Below, in pieces: positions 26,157 through 34,329 of a DNA stretch of 64,000 nt. Made by a program: the position numbers and the translations under genes. Numbering within the stretch: the first letter of the stretch is position 1; each line of letters starts with the position of its first letter. The notes under the pieces are model-generated. The model saw only the letters and a list, made by a program, of their open reading frames with translations, did not search any database and was not told where the DNA came from. Source of the stretch: RUG14300 sp964561145. Its GTDB lineage: Bacteria; Bacillota; Clostridia; Christensenellales; CAG-1252. The stretch is from NCBI GenBank assembly GCA_964561145.1, contig CAZLNZ010000004.1, positions 1-64,000 of the forward strand, written 5' to 3'.

Positions 26157-26966
26157 ATGAGTTACGATTTACATATACATTCAACAATGAGCGACGGTGA
26201 ATCCACTCCGGAGGAGCTTGTGGATGTTGCTTTGCAGAGAGGCTTAAGTGCGATAGCATTGACAGATCACGATACGATAGAGGGAGTAGAGCGTGGCTTG
26301 CAGTACGCTAGGAAGAAGGGATTGCACTTTATTCCCGGTATAGAACTATCAGCCTATGATGATTGTGAGGTTCATATTCTGGGATATAATGTTGACTATC
26401 AATCTTCTTTCTTTGTAGAGAAAATATATGAGCTTCAACAAATAAGGAAAGCTAGAAATCAAGAGATAATCAGAAAGCTTAGAGCACATGGTGTCAAGAT
26501 AAAGGTAACTAATGAGCTAGAAGGCAACTCTAAGGGAAGATCTCATATAGCCGCAATGCTTGTCGAGCAAGGCTTTGTAAGAACAAAAGGCGAAGCATTT
26601 GACAAATATCTCGGAAAAGGAGCACCGTGTTACTTGAGCACAATGAGAATCTCAGCAGTTGAGGCTGTTGAATTGATAACCCAAGGTGGAGGAACGGCAG
26701 TTCTTGCACATCCATACAGGTTTATGCAAGAGCATGATTGTGATAGCTTTATAAAGTCAATGGTAGATGTGGGGTTGAAGGGAATTGAGGTTTACTACCC
26801 TAATTACGGTGCGGAGGCAAGGGGAGAACTGATCGCCTTAGCAAATCGGTATAACCTAATTTGTACCGGTGGAAGCGATCATCACTCTGAATCTCATGGT
26901 GCGAAACTTGGAAGTATCAATGTAAAGCTGGATGAAAAGGCTTTAAGAACCTTGAAAATCAAATAA
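26157..26966 (+). CDS. PHP-domain phosphoesterase (TrpH/RNase AM-like)
   Basis: A 269-residue PHP domain protein. Metal-binding motifs appear in order: DLHIHSTMSDGE (residues 4-15), LTDHDTIEG, PGIELSA, AHPYRF and GGSDHHSES. The arrangement matches the TrpH/YciV group, where the E. coli member is a 5'-3' exoribonuclease and 3',5'-nucleotide bisphosphatase, so a nucleotide or RNA trimming role is likely. It follows rmuC closely and is followed by a terminator. Confidence 0.88.
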   Translation: MSYDLHIHSTMSDGESTPEELVDVALQRGLSAIALTDHDTIEGVERGLQYARKKGLHFIPGIELSAYDDCEVHILGYNVDYQSSFFVEKIYELQQIRKARNQEIIRKLRAHGVKIKVTNELEGNSKGRSHIAAMLVEQGFVRTKGEAFDKYLGKGAPCYLSTMRISAVEAVELITQGGGTAVLAHPYRFMQEHDCDSFIKSMVDVGLKGIEVYYPNYGAEARGELIALANRYNLICTGGSDHHSESHGAKLGSINVKLDEKALRTLKIK

Positions 26967-27001
26967 AAAAGGTAAGAATTGTTAAAATATTTAAAAAAAG
27001 T

Positions 27002-27029
27002 CGCTTTTCCTCTTGAAAAGCGTTTTTTT
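27002..27029 (+). terminator. Terminator after the rmuC-PHP unit
   Basis: An 8-bp stem cgcttttc / gaaaagcg (27002-27009 with 27015-27022) and a 5-base loop, followed by seven T. Confidence 0.9.
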
Positions 27030-27097
27030 ATATAGTAAAATATTACAATAAGAATTATTGAATATAATGGAAGTTTGGCTTCCTTGGTATAATAAGG

Positions 27098-28489
27098 ATG
27101 AAATTAAGAACTAAGTTGATCATTTGTAATCTCCTATTGGGTGTTGTTATAGCTGTAATAGCACTGAGCGGTATTTTTTATGTTAACGATGCCGCCAAGG
27201 GAGGTTCTATTACCTTGAATGCAAGGATAATAACAGAGGTTCGTTCTGTAATGTCAAGTTTGAATGTTTTTACCGATTATAGTGAGGAGGAGCTTGAGGG
27301 TGCCGGTTATCGGTTGAGAGAGTATGGATTTAACTATTTCATATTCGATCAATCCGGATCGATTAAATATACGAATTCGGAGGATGTTATTGAAAGAAGA
27401 CTTGCAGACAAGCATCACATGGCATCTGTAGAACAGGCAGTTACTGCCGAGGGCGGGTGTATTATAATCAGTCAAGCGACTGAGGGCGGTTGGATTGTTG
27501 TAATCAACTCTCAAAAGAGTATCTTAAGTCGATATAAGGCGTATCTGAGCTTGTACATAGCTTCTATTATTGTAGCCTCAGTATTGATGGTTATTGCGGT
27601 AACTCTTGCTGAAAATGTGATGCTTACCCCTCGGCTTAATGCTATTAAACAGGCAATGCATCAAGTATACCTCGGTAACTACGAAAAAATTGTCAATGTA
27701 GAGTTGAAGAAAAAGGATGAGCTGTCCGAGGTTTTATCCGAGTTTGAGATGTTGAGGAAAAAGCTGTATGACCTTGACAAGGAAAAGGACGCTTTTGACA
27801 GAGAACGTGGAATAATGATTTCCGGTATATCTCACGACCTAAGGACCCCGCTCTCCATAATTCAGGGCTATGCAAAAGGAATTAAGGACGGAGTCGCTCG
27901 TAGAATCGGAAGAGAAGAGGAGTATATCGAAAAGATTTATACTACGTCATTGTCGATGAATTCATTGATTGATAAACTATCTCAATTTGCCAAGATGCAA
28001 TCTAAAGAAGTCATGTATACAATGCAAGAACAGGATATCTCCGATGTAGTGGACGATTATGTCAAGAAGAATTATCTACAATATTCAACTCGTGGAATTA
28101 TCGTCAACGCTTCTTTACCAAAGGCGCCGAGGCTCATAGTCAATATGGACAAGGAGCAATTCTTGAGAGTGTTGCAAAACATTTGTGAAAACAGCTTGAA
28201 GTACAAGAATAAAGCTGTCGCGCATCTTGAAATCAAGGTATATGACGATGGAGAATATGCGGTAGTTGAATTGGCGGACGACGGACCGGGTATCAATAGC
28301 TTTGAAGCAGACTATATATTTGAGAGCTATTACAGAGGAGATCAATCTAGAACAAATCCCGTATCGGGTAGCGGACTTGGTTTATCGATAGTGAAGAACG
28401 TTGTTTCTGCACATAAGGGAAAGGTTTCAGCCTACAACGATAACGGATTGACAATAAAAATACAAATTCCCATAAGGAGAAGAAAATGA
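27098..28489 (+). CDS. Sensor histidine kinase
   Basis: A 463-residue membrane kinase. Membrane segments lie at about 5-28 and 143-168, enclosing an extracytoplasmic sensor of about 115 residues. A HAMP-like linker leads to the H-box GISHDLRTPLS with His246, then the N-box NICENSLKY, G1 DDGPGI and G2 GSGLGLSIVKNVV. No usual Shine-Dalgarno is seen, and a TATAAT-like sequence ends only 3 bases before the ATG, so the translation start is less certain than the gene. It overlaps the response regulator by 4 bases. The stimulus is unknown. Confidence 0.92.
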   Translation: MKLRTKLIICNLLLGVVIAVIALSGIFYVNDAAKGGSITLNARIITEVRSVMSSLNVFTDYSEEELEGAGYRLREYGFNYFIFDQSGSIKYTNSEDVIERRLADKHHMASVEQAVTAEGGCIIISQATEGGWIVVINSQKSILSRYKAYLSLYIASIIVASVLMVIAVTLAENVMLTPRLNAIKQAMHQVYLGNYEKIVNVELKKKDELSEVLSEFEMLRKKLYDLDKEKDAFDRERGIMISGISHDLRTPLSIIQGYAKGIKDGVARRIGREEEYIEKIYTTSLSMNSLIDKLSQFAKMQSKEVMYTMQEQDISDVVDDYVKKNYLQYSTRGIIVNASLPKAPRLIVNMDKEQFLRVLQNICENSLKYKNKAVAHLEIKVYDDGEYAVVELADDGPGINSFEADYIFESYYRGDQSRTNPVSGSGLGLSIVKNVVSAHKGKVSAYNDNGLTIKIQIPIRRRK

Positions 28490-29166
28490 AAAGAATTCTT
28501 ATTATAGAGGACGAAAAAGGAATAGCCGAAATAGAACGTGATTATCTTGAATTGGAGGGCTTTTCGGTATCAATTGAAAACAACGGAGTTTCCGGCTTGA
28601 ACAGAGCGGAAAACGAGGATTTTGACCTTATTATTTTGGATATAATGCTTCCCGACCTTGACGGCTTTGATATTTGCCGTAACATAAGAAAGACAAAGGA
28701 TATACCAATGATAATGGTTTCCGCAAAGAGTGAAAAAATCGACAAAATTCGTGGATTGGGACTTGGTGCCGATGACTATATTACAAAGCCCTTTGATCCT
28801 GCAGAGCTTGTAGCTAGAGTAAAGGCACATATTGCAAGGTATGAGCGTATCAAAGGCGGTAGCGGTGAAAAGGGTACCGAGATTGTTTATAGAGATTTGA
28901 AAATTCAACCCTTGTCAAGAAGAGTATTCTATAAGGAAGAAGAGGTTTTCTTAACTGCAAAAGAGTTCGATTTACTTTACTTCTTAGCAGGAAATCCAAA
29001 CCGAGTATTTAGTAAGGATGATATTTTCGCAAAGGTATGGGGCATGCAATCCTTTGGTGATGCCGGTACCGTTGTCGTTCACTTGACACATATTAGAGAA
29101 AAGATACCTATGGATTACATAGAGACAGTTCGTGGCGTTGGGTATCGTTTTACAATGATAGATTAA
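28486..29166 (+). CDS. OmpR-family response regulator
   Basis: A 226-residue regulator: receiver domain with acidic pair ED near residue 9, phospho-acceptor Asp52 in LILDIMLP-type context, and Lys in DDYITKPFDP; then a winged-helix DNA-binding domain ending VRGVGYRFTM. It overlaps the histidine kinase gene by 4 bases and so is its partner. The MgtC-family gene follows 35 bases later and may be a target or operon member. Confidence 0.95.
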   Translation: MKRILIIEDEKGIAEIERDYLELEGFSVSIENNGVSGLNRAENEDFDLIILDIMLPDLDGFDICRNIRKTKDIPMIMVSAKSEKIDKIRGLGLGADDYITKPFDPAELVARVKAHIARYERIKGGSGEKGTEIVYRDLKIQPLSRRVFYKEEEVFLTAKEFDLLYFLAGNPNRVFSKDDIFAKVWGMQSFGDAGTVVVHLTHIREKIPMDYIETVRGVGYRFTMID

Positions 29167-29201
29167 AAACATAGATAATAAATTAAGGAGAGAGTCTTCT
29201 C

Positions 29202-29906
29202 ATGTTTAAATATTTCTGGGTATTAAATGATCTAAACGCACTTTTAGATTACGTTTTGCGTCTCCTTTCTGCGGCATTGGCGGGCTTTGTAATAGGTTAT
29301 GAGAGAAAAACCCGTTCAAAGGAAGCCGGAGTTAGAACGCATACTATGGTAACAGTCGGTGCAGCATTGATGATGATAGTATCGAAATACGCTTTTGGTG
29401 ATGCGGTTGATGCGGCTTTGGGTATTAAAAGCGTTGACGGCTCAAGAATTGCTGCCTCTATTGTTTCAGGTATGGGATTCTTAGGTGCCGGTATTATTAT
29501 TTACCGCAAGGACACCATATACGGATTAACCACTGCGGCGGGTATTTGGACTGCTGCAGGTATCGGTATGGCTTTTGGTGGAGGAATGTACCTTCTCGGC
29601 TTATGCTCCACGGTGCTGGTTTTGATTATTCAAATTGTATTGCACCTTCCGATCAAGCTTTTGCATGCAAGAACAGTCCATATGGTACGAGTTGTTATTA
29701 AGATGGAAGATGAGAATTCTTTGGATAGACTGAAGGAGTTATTCAGGGTTGAAAAATTTTTAGAGGTTCGTACTTATAGAGAGCAAGGCGATATAAAGGG
29801 CGATATAAAAATGAATACAGTAGATGCCTATGAGGCAGATACAATATATAAAATTATCGAAGAGAACGAATTTATCTTAAGCATTGAAAAGGTAGATGAA
29901 ATCTAA
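29202..29906 (+). CDS. MgtC/SapB family membrane protein
   Basis: A 234-residue membrane protein. The N-terminal 140 residues hold about four membrane segments with the MgtC signature (FVIGYERKTRSKEAGVRTHTMV, then GMGFLGAGII and GLTTAAGIWTAAGIGMAFG). The C-terminal ~80 residues form a soluble ACT-like domain. MgtC proteins modulate ATP synthase and support growth in low magnesium in some bacteria; a role here is inferred only. AAGGAGAG precedes the ATG. It follows a two-component system in the same direction, suggesting co-regulation. Confidence 0.88.
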   Translation: MFKYFWVLNDLNALLDYVLRLLSAALAGFVIGYERKTRSKEAGVRTHTMVTVGAALMMIVSKYAFGDAVDAALGIKSVDGSRIAASIVSGMGFLGAGIIIYRKDTIYGLTTAAGIWTAAGIGMAFGGGMYLLGLCSTVLVLIIQIVLHLPIKLLHARTVHMVRVVIKMEDENSLDRLKELFRVEKFLEVRTYREQGDIKGDIKMNTVDAYEADTIYKIIEENEFILSIEKVDEI

Positions 29907-29929
29907 TTTGAGAAAAATGTAATATACAC

Positions 29930-29957
29930 TTGCATTTTTCGGTAAACGTGATATAAT
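29930..29957 (+). promoter_or_regulatory. Promoter of the NuoE-like gene
   Basis: TTGCAT (29930-29935), a 16-base spacer and TATAAT (29952-29957), giving a leader of about 27 bases that contains AGGAGG before the ATG at 29992. Confidence 0.65.
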
Positions 29958-29991
29958 AATTAAAGATATGAATTCACCTTAGGAGGATTAT

Positions 29992-30492
29992 ATGGCAAAG
30001 ATCAAAATGACTACCGTTCCTTTCAACGGTACACCTGAACAAGAAGCAGAACTTAGAGCAAGACTCAATGAACTTAAGCATGTTGAAGGTCCTTTAATGA
30101 AGGCTTTGCAAACTGCACAAGAGATATACGGATACCTTCCCATTGAGGTTCAAAGCATCATAGCAGAAGAAATGAACGTTTCTCTTGAAAAAGTATTTGG
30201 CGTTTCAACTTTCTATGCCCAATTTACCCTCAATCCTCGTGGTGAAACTCAAGTAGCTGTTTGCTTGGGAACCGCTTGCTACGTAAAGGGCTCCGGGGAT
30301 ATTATTGAAGAATGCAAGAAGGAGCTTGGCATTCAAACTGATGAATGCACACCCGATAGACGTTTCTCGTTAGTTGCAACACGTTGCATCGGTTGCTGCG
30401 GTTTAGCTCCTGTATTGACCATCAACGGTACCGTTTATGGCAAGATTACATATAAGGACGTACCCAAGATTTTAGCTCCCTACAAAGCTTAA
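29992..30492 (+). CDS. NuoE/HndA-type [2Fe-2S] thioredoxin-like protein
   Basis: A 166-residue protein of the 24-kDa NADH dehydrogenase subunit family (NuoE, HoxE, HndA). The N-terminal helical part (EGPLMKALQTAQEIYGYLP) is typical, and the thioredoxin-like ferredoxin holds four cysteines in CLGTAC and CIGCC, ligands of one [2Fe-2S] cluster. These subunits normally sit beside a NuoF/HydB flavoprotein and often an Fe-Fe hydrogenase. Here the gene has its own promoter and terminator, and no partner is in the window. It could serve a distant electron-bifurcating complex. Confidence 0.9.
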   Translation: MAKIKMTTVPFNGTPEQEAELRARLNELKHVEGPLMKALQTAQEIYGYLPIEVQSIIAEEMNVSLEKVFGVSTFYAQFTLNPRGETQVAVCLGTACYVKGSGDIIEECKKELGIQTDECTPDRRFSLVATRCIGCCGLAPVLTINGTVYGKITYKDVPKILAPYKA

Positions 30493-30578
30493 CAGAATAC
30501 TCGATAAGTGCAAAACATAACATAATATGCTTGTGCTCAAATATCAAGCATACTAATGTATCAAACAAACAGATTATA

Positions 30579-30610
30579 AAGACCGAGTTAATTATGCTTG
30601 GTTTTTTTTC
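30579..30610 (+). terminator. Terminator after the NuoE-like gene
   Basis: The stem accgag / cttggt with one wobble pair and a 9-base loop is followed by eight T. Confidence 0.7.
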
Positions 30611-31067
30611 TTTTTCCTACATCTAAACGTTTATTATAGAGTCAAAATCTTGTGATAAATTTTTCATGAACGGATTGTGTTCCTCCTTTGTAATTTGTGT
30701 TGGTGATTAAATTATATCATTGGAACAATCGATACGCTCTTTTTATATGTCCTTTTTTATCCCCGTCCCAACATTTATTATAGAGCCATTATAACATAGG
30801 AACATTTGATTCGCTTTTTTATGTTTTTTATCTCCGCCCCATCATTTATTATAGAACCTATTATAATATTATACATCGTAGGGCGGGGGCTTGACTCCCG
30901 CCGCACACATATTCTACACCATTATTACCGTATCGAAAACATGTATGCCTCCAAGAAAATATATGTATTTTATCTAAAATGTCATACTGAGCGAAAGGTG
31001 AAATATTGGAAAATAACTTAAAAAATATTCAATAACTCAAATAAAAAAGAAATAACCTATATATAAT

Positions 31068-31149
31068 GTCATACTGAGCGGAAGAAATTGGTCTCAATTT
31101 CTGTAGTCGAACCCCAACGGGGCGATACGAAGTATCGGTATCTCATCCT
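31068..31149. repeat. REP-like multi-hairpin element, copy A
   Basis: The element opens with gtcatactgagcg and closes with ggtatctcatcc. Between are three hairpins in order: GAAATTG/CAATTTC, CCCC-aac-GGGG and GATAC-gaa-GTATC. The single-stranded linker gtagtcgaa is kept in all copies. Confidence 0.85.
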
Positions 31150-31412
31150 TGTTATTACAATATATGTTAGGCTAGGGGTTTGTTTCTTGCAAGATATTGT
31201 TATTATTATAATATGATACATCGTAGGGCGGGGGCTTGACTCTCGCCGCATCTGTTTATGAAAATCATATTTGTGAGATGCAATTTGTCATTTAGAGCAA
31301 GAAATACCAAGAACTTGTCTAAAATGTCATACTGAGCGAAAGGTGAAATATTGGAAAATAATTTAAAAAATATTCAATAACTCAAATAAAAAAGAAATAA
31401 CCTATATATAAT

Positions 31413-31494
31413 GTCATACTGAGCGGAAGAAATTGGTCTCAATTTCTGTAGTCGAACCCCAACGGGGCGATACGAAGTATCGGTATCTCATCCT
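31413..31494. repeat. REP-like multi-hairpin element, copy B
   Basis: Identical to copy A and offset by 345 bases through the tandem duplication. Confidence 0.85.
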
Positions 31495-31669
31495 TGTTAT
31501 TACAATATATGTTAGGCTAGGGGTTTGTTTCTTGCAAGATATTGTTATTATTATAATATGATACATCGTGAGCGGATGCTTGACTCCCGCCGCATCTGTT
31601 TATGAAAATCATTTTTGTGAGATATAATTTGTCATTTAGAGTAAGAAATACCAAGAACTTGCCTAAAAT

Positions 31670-31743
31670 GTCATACTGAGCGAAAGGCGAAGCCTGGAGT
31701 CGAACCCCGGGCGGGGCGAGGTGTAACCTCGGTATCTCATCCT
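31670..31743. repeat. REP-like multi-hairpin element, copy C (variant stems)
   Basis: Same ends as copies A and B, but all hairpins have changed while staying paired: AGGC-gaa-GCCT, CCCC-gggc-GGGG and GAGGT-gta-ACCTC. It lies just before the 3' end of the pnuC-like gene. Confidence 0.85.
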
Positions 31744-31811
31744 TGTAATGGAAGGGAAAACATTATATTTATCTTCAACTTATATTAAAAACTTGATAAA
31801 TACATGAGCTT

Positions 31812-32498
31812 TTACTCATTTGCTAACTGTCTTTTTTCCATTTTTTTCCAACTTATAAATCCATAAATATCATTGAAAAGAAAAGCTACAAAACATACCA
31901 CTACTGATATATAGCTTAAGTTTTCAATTGATGCCAATACCCATAGAATAATCAAGACGACGTCATTTAATGCATATCCTAAGGCAAAGAACGGACTTCT
32001 TCTAAAGGTTAAGTATACTGCGATAAAGCTTGTTGTAACCGATATGGTACTTGGTATTATATTTGCGGTATTAAAGTGTTTCAAAACGAAGTAAAAACCA
32101 AAGGTTACTAGAAAGGATAGTATAAGCATTAATATCCATTCTTTGGCGGAAAGCTTATTAACCTTAACTTCCGATTTGTTTTTTTCATAAGGATTTTTTA
32201 TCCAAGTAATTAAGGCAACAATCGCCATTGGTAATGTCATTCCTAGATAGGTTAACATTTCCCCGTAATAAGCAAAGGAGTAAGATATGATTCCATAAAG
32301 AATACTAAATACAATCATTAATATTTGCCCTATAGGATTTCCCTTTGCATTGAAGATTAATGATGTTACCCCGATAATTGATGTCGCAAGTGTAAGGTAG
32401 TTAACCCTATCAAATATAGCAAAGGATACAACTATAACCAAGACAGAGCAGGACCATAAAAGAATTTCACCTAAAGTAAAGTATTTACGTATTTTCAT
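31812..32498 (-). CDS. PnuC-family vitamin/nucleoside transporter
   Basis: A 228-residue membrane protein with about seven hydrophobic helices and the PnuC repeats (FNAKGNPIGQILMIVFSILYG and RSPFFALGYALNDVVLIILW). PnuC proteins take up nicotinamide riboside, while relatives carry riboflavin, thiamin or deoxynucleosides. The substrate cannot be read from sequence. I chose the ATG at 32498 because GGAGG lies 5 bases before it; the open frame could begin at a TTG inside that ribosome site. A promoter and a terminator-type leader precede the gene, suggesting control by attenuation. Confidence 0.88.
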   Translation of the reverse strand: MKIRKYFTLGEILLWSCSVLVIVVSFAIFDRVNYLTLATSIIGVTSLIFNAKGNPIGQILMIVFSILYGIISYSFAYYGEMLTYLGMTLPMAIVALITWIKNPYEKNKSEVKVNKLSAKEWILMLILSFLVTFGFYFVLKHFNTANIIPSTISVTTSFIAVYLTFRRSPFFALGYALNDVVLIILWVLASIENLSYISVVVCFVAFLFNDIYGFISWKKMEKRQLANE

Positions 32499-32518
32499 TA
32501 AAACCTCCAAAAAAATAA

Positions 32519-32593
32519 GGCATCTGCAAACGCTTCTTCTAAGACCTAACGAAGCGAATGCAAATGCCTTTCAACTACCCGGTGGCAGTATAA
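32519..32593 (-). promoter_or_regulatory. Leader RNA with terminator hairpin (attenuator or riboswitch candidate) before pnuC
   Basis: On the minus strand the leader reads CTGCCACCGGGTAGTTGAAA and then a long hairpin (32567 to 32519): GGCATTTGCA-tt-CGCTTC pairing with GAAGCG-t-TTGCA-g-ATGCC, followed by TTATTTTTTT. The T-run abuts the GGAGG of pnuC. CTGCC near the start can pair with the GGCA that opens the terminator, so two alternative folds are possible. I do not recognise the class. Confidence 0.6.
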
Positions 32594-32610
32594 TATTCAT
32601 ATTTTTCATT

Positions 32611-32639
32611 ATGATATCGTATTAAGAAAAAATTGTCAA
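32611..32639 (-). promoter_or_regulatory. Promoter of the pnuC-like gene
   Basis: A perfect TTGACA (32639-32634), a 17-base spacer and TATCAT (32616-32611) on the minus strand. The transcript would carry a leader of about 105 bases. Confidence 0.75.
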
Positions 32640-32775
32640 GTAATTTTTGCAGCTGGTATTTTAAACCATTTTGTCAATTAGGGTAAAGGATATGTCTTTT
32701 GGGAGAGTCTTTTTTTAATTTGATTGTAGTGAGAGATGATTTTCATTCGGGAAATCTTTAAAATAATAAAAACTA

Positions 32776-32805
32776 TTGAAATGCCGGGAGGAATAATGGT
32801 ATAAT
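32776..32805 (+). promoter_or_regulatory. Promoter of the GGR-like oxidoreductase gene
   Basis: TTGAAA (32776-32781), an 18-base spacer and TATAAT (32800-32805), about 38 bases before the ATG. Confidence 0.6.
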
Positions 32806-32843
32806 ATACCAAAGACTTATTAGAAAGTCTTATTAGGTGGTAT

Positions 32844-34262
32844 ATGAAAAAGATTGTAATCATTGGGTTGGGGCTTGGTGGTTTGGCATTTGTACATAAT
32901 TTGCCCTATGATCCGGATTTAGATATAACTATCTATGAAAAGGAAAAATACGAGGATTTAGGGTATCCATGGTGCGACTCCGTCAGCTATGACGGAATAG
33001 CTTCTGCAGGTATTATTTTGCCTAATGATGTTTATCACCCTAAAAAACTATTCAATATGTACTCGCCCGATATGGGCGGAAGTGTACCGCAAAGACAAAA
33101 GACGGTAGATAATGGCGTTGAACTTGATAGAAAAGCATTTCTTAGGTATATGATAGAATGTGCAAGTCATAAAGCTACCATTCATTACGGTATCGGTGTT
33201 AAGCGGTTAATTATAAAAGAGGGAGTTGTTGTTGGTTTAAAGCTAGAGAATGGTAAAAAGGTGTTTGCAGATCTTGTAATTGATGCATCCGGACCGTTAA
33301 GTCTAATTAAAAATGACGTTATTTCTCCATTGGATAAGCTAGGAGCGGATGATATTCTTTCGGGGTACAGGGCAATCTTCAAACCAAATAAAGGTGTTTT
33401 GTATCCCGATGAGGATTCTGTATATCTCAAACATTTAAACCATGTCGGAGTTTCCTGGTGCAGGACGACGCCCGATGGAAATCTAGATGTTTTTATTTCA
33501 GAAATAACCGATAAACTTAAGCTTGCTCATATAGCTTTAGCATTGAAGGATATTCGAGAGAAAAATCCCATTTTATCAGATGAGCTGATTGAAGAGCGTT
33601 TCGCTAAGCTCGTTGTAAAAAGACCCTTGTCACGTTTTGTATATGATGGTTATGTGCTGGTCGGTGATAGTGCATACATGTCTACGCCTACATCGGGTAG
33701 CGGCATTGAGAATGCATTAAGGGCAGGACGCATTTTGGCGGAGGTGTTTTTGGATGCAAAAGGTAACACTACGGCAGATTTATGGCACTATCAAACGAGG
33801 TTTATGCGTTCGATCGGATCTAGCCTATATGCAAAGGACTTGTTTAGAAGATATGCACAGACTTTACCTGTTGAAGAGGTAAATTGGTTCTTTTCGACAA
33901 TGTTTAATGGCTTTAAAGAGTTCACAGAAGCCGATTATGACAGTGTTAAGCGTATGAAAGTATATGAGTACGCCAAGAAAGCCAAAGCATTATTATCAAA
34001 CAAACCGCTTTTTTCAAGCGGTACTAGAATAGCCAATCTTGCATTAAAGGCAAAGCTCCACGCTTTTATGTTGCCTGTCGAATTTGAAAAGGAAAGTTTT
34101 TTGTTGTGGCAGGAAAGGTATGCTAAAATACTAGAAGAGGGTGATGAGAACTCTTATGTCGAGCTTCTTAACGAAGAAGCTGCAGCAGATAAAGCATCAA
34201 TCGGTTTTGAGGATATACAGGATAAAATACGTGAGTTAATCAAAAGAAAAAGAGGAAATTGA
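32844..34262 (+). CDS. FAD-dependent oxidoreductase, geranylgeranyl-reductase-like
   Basis: A 472-residue flavoprotein. The N-terminal FAD motif is GLGLGGLAFVHNL with the acidic end YEKEKY. The second FAD motif GDSAYMSTPTSGSGIENALRAGR (about 273-295) is typical of the GGR/p-hydroxybenzoate-hydroxylase group. The N-terminal PWCDSVSYDG region also fits the GGR family, whose members reduce isoprenoid double bonds or oxidise aromatic substrates. A helical C-terminal ~130 residues is less conserved. It has its own promoter and stands apart from pnuC. The substrate is unknown. Confidence 0.78.
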   Translation: MKKIVIIGLGLGGLAFVHNLPYDPDLDITIYEKEKYEDLGYPWCDSVSYDGIASAGIILPNDVYHPKKLFNMYSPDMGGSVPQRQKTVDNGVELDRKAFLRYMIECASHKATIHYGIGVKRLIIKEGVVVGLKLENGKKVFADLVIDASGPLSLIKNDVISPLDKLGADDILSGYRAIFKPNKGVLYPDEDSVYLKHLNHVGVSWCRTTPDGNLDVFISEITDKLKLAHIALALKDIREKNPILSDELIEERFAKLVVKRPLSRFVYDGYVLVGDSAYMSTPTSGSGIENALRAGRILAEVFLDAKGNTTADLWHYQTRFMRSIGSSLYAKDLFRRYAQTLPVEEVNWFFSTMFNGFKEFTEADYDSVKRMKVYEYAKKAKALLSNKPLFSSGTRIANLALKAKLHAFMLPVEFEKESFLLWQERYAKILEEGDENSYVELLNEEAAADKASIGFEDIQDKIRELIKRKRGN

Positions 34263-34329
34263 TTTTTTAAGGTTCACAAATATAAAAGCTTATGCTATAT
34301 ATAATACATAACAACAAAGGAGGCTTAAA

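Larger units (their letters stand above)
30973..31661. repeat. Tandem direct duplication, unit about 345 bp
   Basis: Bases 30973-31317 and 31318-31661 are nearly identical copies, and a third, partial unit begins at 31662 (cctaaaatgtcatactgagcg). The few differences between the copies lie mainly toward the unit end (for example the gtagggcgggggc block), so the duplication is fairly recent. Each unit contains one complete REP-like element and one truncated start of it. Confidence 0.9.
30493..31811. other. Non-coding repeat region
   Basis: About 1.3 kb without a credible gene. It holds a terminator, two ~70-base imperfect repeats (about 30721-30790 and 30798-30868), three copies of a gcgggg-cttgactcccgcc palindrome (near 30872, 31217 and 31562), and a tandem duplication of about 345 bp carrying REP-like multi-hairpin elements. 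Small open frames here are by-products of the repeats. Confidence 0.8.

Noticed and set aside
30806..31251. Small coding genes in the repeat region
   Set aside because: The frames are made of repeat sequence and are interrupted or altered in the second copy.
30973..31743. CRISPR array
   Set aside because: The repeats are about 345 bp apart, each with internal palindromes, and lack short regular spacers or cas genes.
32499..32640. Assigning the pnuC leader to a known riboswitch class
   Set aside because: I could not match the conserved cores of the TPP, FMN, preQ1 or NAD+-related motifs by eye.
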